Assembly: GCA_025558075.1 (NCBI GenBank) | Contig: JAHLKF010000018.1 | Span: 62,001-126,000, forward strand | DNA from: Gaertneriomyces semiglobifer | Lineage: Eukaryota > Chytridiomycota > Chytridiomycetes > Spizellomycetales > Spizellomycetaceae | Direction of reading: 5' to 3' | DNA: 64,000 nucleotides | Shown: positions 22,116 to 33,400 of the stretch, in pieces | Layout of the letters: every line of letters begins with the position of its first letter | How positions within the stretch are numbered: the first letter of the stretch is position 1 | Made by a program: the position numbers and the translations under genes | The notes under the pieces: model-generated | What the model saw: the letters and a program-made list of their open reading frames with translations, nothing else | What the model was told of the DNA's origin: nothing | Database searches by the model: none

Positions 22116-23171
22116 TTAATATGCTTGAACTATCAACACTGGACGTTTTACTTGAGCCGAGGCCGATGGGGCAGTGACCGTATCCGTGCTACCGCGCAAG
22201 TACTTCGGTATGATTTCGTCACGGAGGTAAGCGAGCTCAATTTGCATCTAAAGTCAGCCAATGAGGTTAGAGGCTTTGCATCCATCGTGAAGACTGTGAT
22301 ACGAAATACGGACATGTCTGCCGGGAACAGTGGTGAACACCAATTTCCCTTCTTCGTCCAATGTTTTCAAGCCAAGCCAGTCTTCTTTATAAAGCGGCTG
22401 TTCCTTTAAAGGTACCATGATGCCTTCTTCGTTCCAATATCCGAACCACGCACTTTCCCGGGGCACGACCATGTCATCATCCCTAAACTGGATCATCACA
22501 AATCGCTGCAGACGCTTCATATTCTCGGCGTAGGTGTGGTTCTTGATATCTCTTTCGTTGTTCAAATCGGGGAGGAATATATTCTTCGCAAGATATGTAT
22601 CGTAATCCTTGGCGTCTTTGTAGTATTGGGCTTGAACAACCCGGTTTTGCACCCAACTCAAGTACGCCCCTTTAAGGAGTAGGTTACGAGCCAGGAAGCA
22701 CGTAGTATCCGATTTATCTCTACATCCAGGCCATTCCGATACTCCCGCATGTTGCGAACCAAAGGTGACGAGGTTATTCACAGGTGGAGAATTGCACTTT
22801 TCGACGTACGCTCGCAGAAATTGGCCCCCCTGAGAGAATCCAATTGCGTTGAATCCACCTTGGAGGCGTTCGTCTTCCTGCAATGCCTGGCAGACTTCCT
22901 CGACTTGACGAGATATGCGATCAAAATACGATCGTTGGCGATCGTCGTTTTCGTTGGCACCGACCATGATAGACTTCACATAGACCCCTGGGAGTTCTGA
23001 TTCTAGAGTTTGAACTACTTTTGGCATGGATCCTTGCTCGCAGCACGAGTCCCCCATTCCGTGCCACAGGACGACAGGCAAGTGTTCGCTCTTCAATGCC
23101 GCGCATGCTGGCGCTAGGGAGACCAGCCATGCACCGAACAAGGACAAACTCCATATATCTACGAATACCAT
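22116..23171 (-). CDS. PPT1: Palmitoyl-protein thioesterase 1
   Basis: Lysosomal/vacuolar alpha/beta hydrolase that removes palmitate from cysteines of lipidated proteins. Exons 23171-22314 and 22247-22116 give 329 aa. I chose the ATG at 23171 because it opens a signal peptide (MVFVDIWSLSLFGAWLVSLA, cleavage likely after ACAA); an upstream in-frame ATG at 23339 would bury it. The motif VVLWHGMGDSCC and nucleophile elbow GFSQGG (Ser) are clear, with Asp in FRDDDMVVP. The catalytic His is the last codon of exon 1 (VPGRH), directly followed after the 66-bp intron by MQIELAYLRDEIIP, which matches the family's C-terminal helix; without splicing this helix is lost. Cysteines and N-glycosylation sites fit a secreted enzyme. 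Confidence 0.93.
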
Positions 23172-23514
23172 TCCTTCGATGAATGCCTTGATGATGTTCG
23201 CTGGATGTCGGTTGCTCGTCGGTTTCCGTTGACAATTGCGAGCACTTAACGCGTTGGTTACGTTCTGTGAGCGATAACAGAATGTAACAAATGGAACACT
23301 TGCGCGCTTTCGCAATAAAGTCAGTTGGTGGAAGCGCATACAGAGTACAGCGACAGGAGGGAGAACAGTATTGCGGATCGTTTCTGTGCTCTCGCTGCCT
23401 AAGAGAACGGAAAGAGCTCATCGCCTTGTTGTCGTTTGCGCATCTCTGTGTGTGATTTGCTGGTCTGTGACGCGGGACTTGTTTCATTTCACTCCTGTTA
23501 GGTAGGGGCAGACC
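23172..23514. promoter_or_regulatory. Divergent intergenic region, PPT1/UBC6
   Basis: A 343-bp spacer between divergent start codons. The PPT1 reading frame stays open for 56 codons upstream of the chosen start, so part may be 5' UTR. No repeat or recognisable motif is seen. Confidence 0.3.
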
Positions 23515-24637
23515 ATGTCTGGATCAGGGTCAAGAAGTGCAGCCGTCAAGCGGCTCATGAAGGAGTACGCGGAACTGCAAGGAGACCCGTCGCCCGAGTT
23601 TACTGCGGCGCCATTGGATGATAACTTGTTTGAGTGGTAAGTGTGAGGATAAATAAAGCTTGACATTTCTCGATGCTGGACCTGACGTTGCTGCAACCGC
23701 TTTGGACGACACGGCACGCTTACTATCAGGCATTTCACAATACGCGGACCACCGGAAGCCGGGTTTGAAGGCGGAAGGTATCACGGGCGACTACTATTCC
23801 CCGCCGAGTATCCTTTCAAGGTACACCAGATGCAACGAATACACCACGGAGGAGTATAACTAACGGTACCACGTTCATAAGCCACCAGACATTACCTTCC
23901 TCACACCGAATGGGCGCTTCGAGGTCGGTAAGAAGATATGCCTCTCGATTACCGGCCACCATCCGGAATACTGGCGTCCAGCGTGGGGTGTACGAAGCGC
24001 TCTAGTGGCCCTCATCTCCTTTCTCCCAACCCACGGAGACGGCGCAATTGGATCACTAGACTATACAGAGGAAGAACGGCAGGTATATGCGAAGCGCAGC
24101 CGAGAGTGGGTTTGTGACGCATGCGGAACCCACAACGGAAATGTGCTACCAGATGAAACGGACGTACCAAGTGAGCGGTTACAAGCGGAGGAAGGCTTGG
24201 AAGTTAAGATGGCTGCGGAGAAACCAGCCAAATCCGCTTCGTCGCAAGAGCACAGTAAGCCTGCGGTCGAAGAGCAGGGTGCTGACAAAGTTGCACCCAA
24301 TGATACAACCGCGGCCGCTTCCACCAACGCTACAGTTTCTGCATCAGGACCTTCAAGACCTTCGTTGAACATATCGAGAGAAGCAAGCACCGCAACCGCT
24401 CCAACGCAAACGCTGCCGCCAACCTTCCAGCACAGAACTCTTCAGAATCCTCGCCCAGTAAATCCGCCACCAGCGCCAGCCGTACAACGAGACCCTGCTA
24501 TCGCACACCAGATTCGACAAATTGACCAAGCCCTCGCGATAGTCGCCTTCCTGCTTTCAGCATTGATCATTCGCCGAATGGGCGCCTTGTTCGGTGATGA
24601 CGACCACCCCGCGTTGGATGGTGAGATATACCTATGA
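23515..24637 (+). CDS. ER ubiquitin-conjugating enzyme E2 J (Ubc6/UBE2J1 type)
   Basis: Tail-anchored E2 enzyme of the endoplasmic reticulum that acts in ER-associated degradation. Exons 23515-23636, 23730-23820 and 23882-24637 give 322 aa. The UBC fold starts SAAVKRLMKEYAELQGDP and runs through FEWHFTIRGPPEAGFEGG, YPFKPPDITFLTPNGRF and KKICLSITGHHPEYWRPAW; the catalytic Cys is about residue 91, the same position as in UBE2J1. The family-typical lack of HPN before the active Cys and the HHPEYWRPAWGVR block are both present. A long Ser/Ala/Pro-rich linker follows, and the last 40 residues contain a hydrophobic tail anchor (ALAIVAFLLSALII). Introns are 93 and 61 bp. Confidence 0.95.
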
Positions 24638-24805
24638 CATGGGGCCTAGTGCTTGCTACGATTATTTAGTAATCTCAGCTGTTTTTCGTGTTGCGCTGGC
24701 ATGTACACGGTTACATAACATTCGAACAGCGATTCCCAAGCAGCTATAACTGTCTGACTAGTCTATCGACTAAACTTGTTCAGCTTCTTCAAACTGGATG
24801 TACTA

Positions 24806-26793
24806 CTACGCGTGTTGATGGATATCCACTGGGCGTTTTCTTAGATAGATTGGAAATGCAATCAACACGCCCGTTAAGAGCGTTAAACCAGTATTAACTG
24901 CCCAAAAATGGTGGTGCATCACGTCAAGAGCGATAAAGTTCAGCAAGTACTAAAGCAGGACAACGGTATGAGAACATTTGTGCTCTCAGGGCACCTGTTT
25001 TGAGTTTGACTTACTTGTAAGAGGTTCACCGTTCCAGCAAGGATGTTCATAATGCCATATAGCCTCCCAAACGTCACAAATCCAAAGGCTTTCCCACAGA
25101 AGTCATTGCCAATGGTGTACAGTAGTGGGCGCATTACCACAAACAAGCTCACTAAGGATGGTACGTATCAGTAAGTAGCTCGCGTTGAGCGGTTGAACCA
25201 ATGAATTCACTCACCAGCGACATACTGTAATGGTAGATTTGGTACCAAGCTGAGCATGCCCGTCAGTATCTCGTCTAACAATCTGAATTTGGAAAATGAC
25301 ATATTTACCCCATGATGCCAAACGACATGGCCAAAAACCACAGGACAGATAGACTCGTTGTGAAATCATAATTGTCCAAAAGATACCCCACCGCAGGGAT
25401 CGCGACTAATGACCGCGCGGAACGTTGAGGCTTCATATGAAAACTTCGGAAAGAAGCAGTTGATGGTTATTCACGCACCTATTCCAGCCGCAGGCAAAGC
25501 CAGGTTGAAGTACGACACAATGGACTGTATTTGTCTCTGCTCATCACCGCCAGCAATCTCTCTCACCTGATCCTCCACACTTGAAATGTAGAAGTTCAAT
25601 CTCAACATCATGATGCAAATCGTGGCAGTGATGCCCCAAAAGTGCAAACCCCTAAATTGCTTCCAAAAGAGGGCCTGTGATTCGGCTAGTCGGTGGTCGG
25701 AGCTATTGTTGAGGAGGGGTTGGTCTTCCTGTTCTTCACTTTCTTCAGAGAGAGACCGCTCCTCGTCCGAAATGTGCGCGCCAGGTGACGCCTGGCCGAA
25801 CGAATGCTTCGGCATGAGAAGGACGGTAAAAAGCGCGATGGAAATGGGTACAATGGAATAGTAGAGAAAATAGGTGTGAATGTCACCGTTGAAGCGGCTG
25901 TAAATAAGCTACAATGTTCAATGGTCAGTTAGCAATCTCATCTTAAAAACAACAAGTGGTCAAGCGGGTTACATCGAAAAACAGATAGATGCTTGAGCTC
26001 GCATCAAACGCACCAGTCAGAGCCGCCATGACAGTCCCAGCATTGGCTGGGAACGCGCGGCTCAAATGCAAACACTGAACAGCGTTAGCACTCATCATGC
26101 AGCAAACAACAACCAGTTCGTACTCACGCCAATAAAGCAGAACGGTCCGCCAACGCCCAGAAGCAAAAACCCTGGTATGTACGCATCGAAGTCAGGCGAG
26201 CTGAACCCAAACAGTAAACCGCCGCCAAGGAAGAGAGTGCTTCCAGTAAGGATAGTAGTTCGTGGGCCGTATGCGTCCAGTAGCAAGCCGATGGGGAGGG
26301 ATGCCAGCTAGAAGATATAACGTGAGAATGGGCACCTCTCACTCTGCGGCGATCCTTGAAAGTACATTTGCTCCAGTGGAGGCGATGGTGAACATGAGGT
26401 TCAGGCGAAGAAGTTGCGGAGTACACGGCTAACGAGGGTACATTGAATAGTGTGAGGCAAGACGGTGGTTGAACAATGTCAAATACGAAGATGTACCCCA
26501 TCTTCGCCTTCCGGACATAAGTCTGCGAATACTTTGCTCTGGATTAGCGCAGGCCGAAGCGCCTGGAACCTATAACACATGTGCATTAAGAATAAACTGG
26601 ACGGTACTCATGAGCGACGCAAACTTACCCGAATATGACACCAGCAGTGGTCAGTGCCGCAAAGGTTCCTAACGCTGGAGGATAAGAGCAGTGAGCCCAC
26701 CGATAAGTCCGTAGAAGCGAGTTTTGCAACACGAGCTCACATACCAACCAAGGCGAGCCTCCTGGCTACTGAATACTCTTCTGCTAATGGCAT
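24806..26793 (-). CDS. MFS transporter, SLC43/Fmp42-like
   Basis: Eleven exons assemble to 449 aa: 26793-26745, 26668-26629, 26569-26497, 26428-26366, 26307-26128, 26074-25973, 25908-25479, 25405-25309, 25249-25215, 25151-25015 and 24949-24806. About twelve hydrophobic helices are visible. The cytosolic loop after TM2 carries LPIGLLLDAYGPRTT, close to the MFS signature, and the central loop between helices 6 and 7 is acidic (SDEERSLSEESEEQEDQP). The C-terminal half contains DFCGKAFGFVTFGRLYGI, typical of the fungal Fmp42 family related to SLC43 amino-acid transporters. Substrate is unknown. The start at 26793 is the first ATG that leads directly into TM1 (ARRLALVGTFAAL). This gene has the highest intron density in the window, with introns of 53-76 bp. 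Confidence 0.85.
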
Positions 26794-27116
26794 TTCCAGA
26801 ACGCTTTCTATAATACGATTTCCAGTTCTTGACTCTTTCGGTGAAGGTGTAATAATTATGAGGAAGCTCACGCGCGTGTTGCGACGGATTACCTAATGTT
26901 AATTTACACCGCGACCCTAACCCCAACACGGTCAGAACACCTCCGTGGCCAAGCAGCTGTGACATTTGTTCATTCGGACCGCTACAAGCAAAGCAACGGA
27001 CGACAGCGAAGCGAGCAGCGAACCGGATAAGAGGAGAGAACGGAAGCAAGGAGGGGGAGAGACAGACAGTAGGAGAAGAAAGGCAGAGACAGAGTTGCCG
27101 CGAAGAAATATTCGAG
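26794..27116. promoter_or_regulatory. Divergent spacer with purine-rich tract upstream of VAP
   Basis: A 323-bp region between divergent starts. From about 27026 to 27092 the plus strand is strongly purine-rich (GAGGAGAGAACGGAAG onward), ending about 25 bp before the VAP start codon. Such tracts may sit in the 5' UTR or promoter; function is not established. Confidence 0.35.
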
Positions 27117-28175
27117 ATGACGGACAGCAAGAACTACCTCACGATCGACCCATCTCGGGAGCTAGAGTTCCCGCGTCCTCTCACCGAATCCCACAAAATA
27201 CCGCTAACGTTGTATAACAACCACCCTGAATCTGCAATTGCATTTAAAATCAAAACTACTGCACCGAAGCAGTACTGCGTCCGGCCCAACAGCGGTCGGA
27301 TTGGCCCAACTGGAAACACGGAAGTGCTAGTCGTGTTGCAAGGATTAAAGGAAGAGCCTCCAGCGGGTTTCCGGAGTCGTGACAAATTCTTGATTCAAAG
27401 CATACGCATTCCTGGGGATGTGATGGCTTTGGAAGGAGATGAATTGCAAGTACGCCTGAAGGAGTTGTGGGCGAACGCGGAAGCCTTGAAAAAGAGGATG
27501 CCGGACGCGGCAGCAGAAGTGCTCGTGGAGAAGAAACTGAGATGTGTCTTCTTAACGGATGATGGCGATGTGAAACGACAGAGGCATCTGTCTGACATAT
27601 CTGAAAGGGGCAGTCCCACGCGAGACTCGAGCGTTAGACAAGAGTTTACTGACGCAAGTGGAATAAGTCCTAGGGCTTCGGTTGCTAGCGGCCTAGGTTT
27701 GGATCATGAGGAAGCTGCTGATTCAGGGGCCTCGCCTACTTATCCGAGTTCAGGGCAGCCCAGTGACAATGCCACCGAATCCGCACAAGGAGCCAGCGAA
27801 ACGCTTCAACCAAGCAGAGGTAACCTTGGCAAGAAGCCTTCCACATCTCATATGCCTACTCCTGTGCCGTCGGCAGACTCACCCTCAACGCCATCGGTGG
27901 CGGACCGCGAACTTCGCGATGCGCGGGAGAAGATCAAAACCTTGCAAGCTGCTTGTGAAGGGTACAAGGCTGAGATTGAACGATTAAACGGACTACGGCA
28001 GCGAAGTGCGAAGAGTGATTATACCGCATGGGACAGTGCAGGCACTGGCGATGCCAGACAGGGAAGGCATGAGCTTCAGCATGTGGGAAAGCAAGAAGGA
28101 GTTGGAATGTTGATGGCGGCTTTCATGGCTGTTGTTGCGTTCTTGTTCGGCGTCTATTACAAGAAGTTGTTCTAA
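27117..28175 (+). CDS. VAMP-associated protein (VAP/Scs2)
   Basis: Tail-anchored ER protein that binds FFAT-motif partners and tethers ER to other membranes. Single exon, 352 aa. The N-terminal MSP domain (about residues 5-150) contains ELEFPRPLTESHKIPLTLYN, the family segment for FFAT recognition KTTAPKQYCVRPNSGRIGP, and VLQGLKEEPPAGFRSRDKFLIQS split by strands. A Ser/Pro-rich linker follows, then a coiled coil (DRELRDAREKIKTLQAACEG and on) and a C-terminal hydrophobic anchor LMAAFMAVVAFLFGVYY ending in KKLF. The order MSP, coiled coil, tail anchor is diagnostic. It is convergent with the next gene (116-bp gap). Confidence 0.94.
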   Translation: MTDSKNYLTIDPSRELEFPRPLTESHKIPLTLYNNHPESAIAFKIKTTAPKQYCVRPNSGRIGPTGNTEVLVVLQGLKEEPPAGFRSRDKFLIQSIRIPGDVMALEGDELQVRLKELWANAEALKKRMPDAAAEVLVEKKLRCVFLTDDGDVKRQRHLSDISERGSPTRDSSVRQEFTDASGISPRASVASGLGLDHEEAADSGASPTYPSSGQPSDNATESAQGASETLQPSRGNLGKKPSTSHMPTPVPSADSPSTPSVADRELRDAREKIKTLQAACEGYKAEIERLNGLRQRSAKSDYTAWDSAGTGDARQGRHELQHVGKQEGVGMLMAAFMAVVAFLFGVYYKKLF

Positions 28176-28291
28176 GTGCGGGTTGCCCGTAGGGTTTTGT
28201 AGTGAGAGTCATTCAATTCGATTCAATGAGGTACATACACATGTCGATATAATATTCATACACGATAACAGGCTATACCAAGGGTATCACA

Positions 28292-29229
28292 CTACTTCTT
28301 CGCACGCTCGACAATCCAGTTAATATAATCCTGGATGACTGTCTCTTTTTCCAGATCATTGTGCAATTCATGATAGACATTGTCATATGACTTGAATGTC
28401 TTGTCTTTTGCAACCACTTTGTCAAAGAAAGCTTTCGCGTCCTTATAACTGCAGATGTGATCGCCAGTGCCAAAAGAGACGAGAAGCGGGAGTGTAAAGT
28501 TGACGTGGTCTGTAGCGAGAAGTGCCTCTCCGTTCATGACGATTTCACGGACAGTTCCGAGCGACACGAAGGGGTGGACGTAGGGGTCCGCCTTGTACGC
28601 ATCATTCACTTTGGCATCCTTGGAGAGGTTGTTTGCGTCGACGGGGTTGTTCAGGGTAAAGGAAGAGAGGAAGTAGCCGAGCGTGCGGAGACCGTAGTAT
28701 TCGGGGATAGACGGCATCGTTTTTGCTCCCAAACCGACCAATGGCGCGGACGCAATGACACCCGCGATGGGTAGGTCGGTATCATCGCGATGGTTGAGAG
28801 CATAGCGGAGGGCGATACCGCCGCCCATGGAATGGCCCATGACAAAGTGAGGCACGCCGGGCATAGCTACGCGCAGGGCGCACTCGTGCATATCACTCAT
28901 GAGAGTGGCGTAGGTCTCGTTGTGGCCAAGGATACCCGCCTTTTTGCCAGTGAGACCGAACCCGCGCTGGTCGAATGAACGGGTCTTGATATCGTGCTTT
29001 GCAAACGCAGTGAAGACGTGGTCGTAGCGCTGGATATGCTCGCCCACGCCGTGAGCAAAGACTACTGTTGCGACAACCTTTTTGGAGTCGGTTGGCTAGA
29101 AGAAGGTTTTAAGGTTTAGTGAAAGGACTGACTGACTTGACGACCAGGACGAATAATTACCTCCCACTGACGGTGATAGATGGAACGACCGTCCTTTGCG
29201 GTAAACCACTCCTCAGTAATCGTTGCCAT
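28292..29229 (-). CDS. Monoglyceride lipase-like serine hydrolase
   Basis: Alpha/beta hydrolase of the monoacylglycerol lipase (Yju3/MGLL, Hydrolase_4) family that splits monoacylglycerols to fatty acid and glycerol. Exons 29229-29161 and 29095-28292 give 290 aa. Visible signatures are VVFAHGVGEHIQRYDH (oxyanion region), GFGLTG, the nucleophile elbow GHSMGGG, the acid in FGTGDHICSYKDA and the histidine in VYHELHND. The exon-1 start MATITEEWFTAKDGRSIYHRQW matches the family's N-terminal strand. An in-frame ATG at 29349 would add 40 residues rich in Arg, Ala and Leu that could be a leader; I prefer the internal start. Confidence 0.9.
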
Positions 29230-29738
29230 CTTTGTGCGTTCAACTAAAGTGCTAACCGCTCGAGGAGGTGGAATCCCAGTCGTCGGTCGCTCGTTTAAAT
29301 GCGCGACGGACGCGACGAAGTGTTCGGCGGCTTTGAGCAAGCGAAGCACGTGACATTAGCAGCAGAGTAAAACTATCAATAGACCGCGGACGCTGATAAT
29401 AGCCTCGCTCCGTTGACAATGGCCATGACCGTTCAGCTGAGATGATGCCGATCGAGCAGCTGTCCAGTGTAAATTTAAAGTTAGGCAGGCTGCCCTGCAT
29501 GGGTGAGGTATGGTGGGCTGCTTTCGCGCGCGTAGGTCGTCCAGCGCAGATGCGAATGGATGAGACGCACTGTTCTTGAACACTGTTCATGTGTGAATTG
29601 TGAATTACTTAATCGTCTCATCCAACTTGTTCAAATTCATCAGTAATGCGAGAAGCATACTCATGTGCAGCCAACGAGCTGGCAAGCACGACGTTCGGAT
29701 AGCTTCAAAGGTTCCATCTATCATTCAATATCATACAA

Positions 29739-29802
<64 letters not shown>

Positions 29803-30466
29803 GAGTGAGAAAGTGGGCCGTGCGCACTCCAGCGATAGCGATGGTGGGCATTGGTGGGCCATAATAATGCATGTGCATAATTCATAATATGAGAATTAAA
29901 AGGATCAATATGCGCCAATATGCCCGACTTGCATGTGCAGACAATGAATTCACAGAATCACTGCGGCTTAGATGCGGGTCACGTGAGAGATGTCATTTAG
30001 CCGCATTCGGTAAATGAATAATTACATAATTATATTCCAAATGTGCTGACATAATTATGAGTGAAATGCGAGTGACTTCAAGTGAGTTTAATGACAACAA
30101 TTCCCCGCCCTGTCGCTGCGAACGGCCTTCGCTCGTCTTCGTCAACGCAAACCAGGAATAGGAACATGACCATGCGGGTCTTGAGGGTGTGTACGTTTTG
30201 ATTGTACAGGACAAAGGAGAGTGTGGGACCCTCAGTGAGCTAAAGGCAAACGGGGGGTATGACGAGAGAGCTTACCTATTGACCCATTGGAAAGGCCAAG
30301 AGAACCCGATCCATCAGAGGACTCACCAACAAGAGTGACGAGAACGACGTTGCGAATCGCACTTGAACAGGCGTATTATTACTTGCAGAACTTAAAGTTC
30401 CGTTTGGGCAGTTAGCAGTTGTAGAAGGAGTGCGTGCAGTCAGAGATCAATTCATCAGCTGCCATC
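29230..30466. other. Intergenic region upstream of SEC16, no supported gene
   Basis: About 1.2 kb between divergent genes. It holds the TC microsatellite at 29743-29798 and an AT-rich section around 29860-30060 with repeated ACATAATTAT words. Open frames here are short, lack known motifs and are not extended by plausible splice sites. The 5' UTR and promoter of SEC16 must lie at its right end. Confidence 0.5.
29743..29798. repeat. (TC)28 microsatellite
   Basis: An uninterrupted TC dinucleotide run of 56 nt (28 units) about 670 bp upstream of the SEC16 start codon. The purity suggests a length-polymorphic locus. Confidence 0.97.
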
Positions 30467-33400
30467 ATGGCCACGACAGCGACCGGGCAGAATACTAGAT
30501 CCCGCCAGCATTCCTTCCAATCATCAAAGGATGCCGCATCAGATGCCTCCTTCTTTGATGCCTTCGGGATTCCCTCAGACCCACTTCCAACACCACCAGC
30601 TGCTCGCAAAACGTCCAAGCTATTTGATGCTTTTGACGTCAGCACCTTTCCGCCGAGCGCAACTGTCAAACCCGCTACCAATCAGAACTTGAAGTCGCAA
30701 CCACCACCACAATCGCAATCACAATCACAATCACAATCGCAACCACAACCGCAACCGCGAACTCAACATCAACCTCAACCAGTAAATACATCCGACTTTT
30801 CTTGGACAGATCCCAATACCGGCCTTGCGTACGATTTTTCTGGAGGATTCCTTCATCTTTCCGCCGAGGATGATAACCAGCAAAAGGAGTCGGACGCAGT
30901 GGCACAACCTGTCAGCAATGTACAAAGTTCTATCGCAAGTGTGAAACCCAATGTAGACACGAATCATAATACCAACCACGATACTATCAGTTTTGGCACT
31001 TCTGAAGATGTATTCCCAACGTCGAGTGTAGTAAGCAACCAGCCTGTCGCCTTCCCGACACGTTCCGCTGTTGAAGATGACACAATACAATTTGCTAATG
31101 CCGCCGTTGTCACCACCGATCCGTTTGACTTTGCAAATGGTAGCGATGCCGCAAAGAACCAATTCTTGCCACAAGCAGCACCGGAAGTTCATGCTGGCGT
31201 TGAGCAACCGGAGCAGACTTTAAAGAGGCTCGACAGCTCTGCAAGTGTGGAGCAGAAAGCACCAAAAGCCGAGTCGGCGCCCCAAATGGAAAGCGTCCGT
31301 GAATCCAAAGAGCAATGGCTTCCGTCGCCGCCGAACGAACTGGTGAATGGGACGTCTGATGCAGCTGATCACGAGAGCTCTCGGCAACATGCGTACGACG
31401 CCATTCCTAACATAATCAATGGAAACGAGTTGGCGCAAGCGTCGACGGGGCAGAAAGCAGAACAAACTGCGCCGGAAATTGATTTCATGACGCAACATCC
31501 GGTGACGTTACCGCAAGAACAGCAGGATCCTTTCTTCGGCCAAGGCCAGACGCACGATTTGCCTTGGTTTCAAACTAAAGACAAGCAGTGGGATGATCCT
31601 TTCGCGTCATTCACGAACAACGTTGTAGAGAGCCAACCACAACCGCAAGGGATTCCTATTGCAGAAAGACCTGCCCCGTTGGTAGACGAGTCTGCGTCTG
31701 ATCCAGTTGAGGCGCAACAACCTCAGCAGCAGACTGAATTGCAGTGGTACCAGGGTGCCAATAGCCAGTGGGATCACAATTTCTCGTCTGATGCACACGC
31801 GTTAAATGGCGAGCATCCTTCAGCATTTTCTGAGAAGGAGAGAGAGGAGCCACCGCAACCGCAGCGACAACAGACTGTGGAGATGATACAACCACCCGAA
31901 ACCGGAGACTCGGTTGAAGGTACGGTTACCGCAGCGAATCAGGCCCAGGAGCCGCAATGGTATCAAGCCGAGGATGGCCAATGGTACCAGTATTACCCTT
32001 CTGTTGATGGCGCGGGTGCGGAACAATCGCAGATACCCACCGAACCAGAAACGAAATCGGCTACCGGGGCTAATCAACAGCCAGAGCAATCATCAGCTCC
32101 GCAAGAGGCCGCATCGGCACACGCGACTGTGCATGCAGGTGAACCGCAATGGTATCAAGGGGAAGATGGTCAGTGGTATCAATACTACCCGACAGCCCCG
32201 ATTGTGAATACGGACCAGGCGCACGTAGTTGACGAGAAGCACTCTACTCCACTGGCACAGGAAAGTCAGTCACAAGAGCATGCCGTCCACGAACAGGCAA
32301 GCACCCAGCAACAAGAACCTAGCGGAAGCGAATTACAATGGTACCAGGGCGAAGATGGCCAGTGGTACCAGTACTATCCCACGAATGGTGCTTTTAATGA
32401 CGCACAACAGCCGCTTGAGGCTTCGTCGACACCTCAGGAGACAGAGCAGCTGCCACCATCTCAACAAGAACAGGAAATGGAAGAGATTAAGGAGCCTGTG
32501 GCCCCGGCGTTGGAGAAGCGAAATGGTCAATCCGCAGGTGCTCGTATCCAAGACGAGTCAAGCAATCACGACACCATTAATTTTTCTGCTTCATCCAATG
32601 ATCCATTTGCCTTTTCCTCGTTTGCCCATGCCGAGTCAACGAGCCTACCGCAGTCACACCAGTCGGATGTCGCTCCGGTGAGTGAACATACCCACGAGGC
32701 AGAGAATGGAACCGCTATTGTGGATTCAACACCTGAGGCACAATGGTATCGGGCTGAAGATGGACAGTGGTATCAGTATTATCCCACTTATGACTCTACT
32801 TCCAATCAAACCTATCAAGGGGTGGATCCAGCCTTGGAACGTTCAGAGCAGGCGTCTGCAAACGAATCGGTAGAGGCCGCGCCCACATTTCCTGGCCATG
32901 GCTATGCATCACAGTCACACGAGATGGAAGAGGTGCAAGAACATCAAGGTGGAGACGTAGTTGGGGCGTCGACCTATACTGGATTCTCGTCTGTGTCTGC
33001 GCCTGGGCAGGCGGAAAAGGTTCCGCCGCCGCCAAGTGTTGCTGGGAGTCATCATTCCGAATCGGTCCCGCCGCCACCGCCGAGTCACGGATCCAGTTAT
33101 TACGCGCAAACTACCGTGCCTCCCCCGCCTAGCCACAGTGGCAGTTACCAATCGCAAGCGGCGCTTAATGGAGAACTCTCACGAACCGACGAATATAGTC
33201 GCTCAATGGATACCGGATCAATGCCGCTCTCCAATGCGCAAAGTTACCAAGAGACTAATTTCGCACCGAATACTGTCCCCGCGGTGGAGTCCGGTCATGC
33301 TTGGTCTTACTCAAATGATGCTGTCCTCAATCATACGAGTGACGTACGACCGGAAAACTCGGCCAGCTATCAAGCCCAGGCGGCCATTCCGCAACCAGCT

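Noticed and set aside
25250..25308. 26-bp intron in the MFS gene ending at a CAG near 25283
   Set aside because: It adds seven residues not expected from the family; a 59-bp intron ending at CTCAG gives the expected helix and normal length.
31555..32800. CRISPR-like or transposon-related repeat
   Set aside because: The repeats are coding, spaced irregularly and diverged at synonymous positions.
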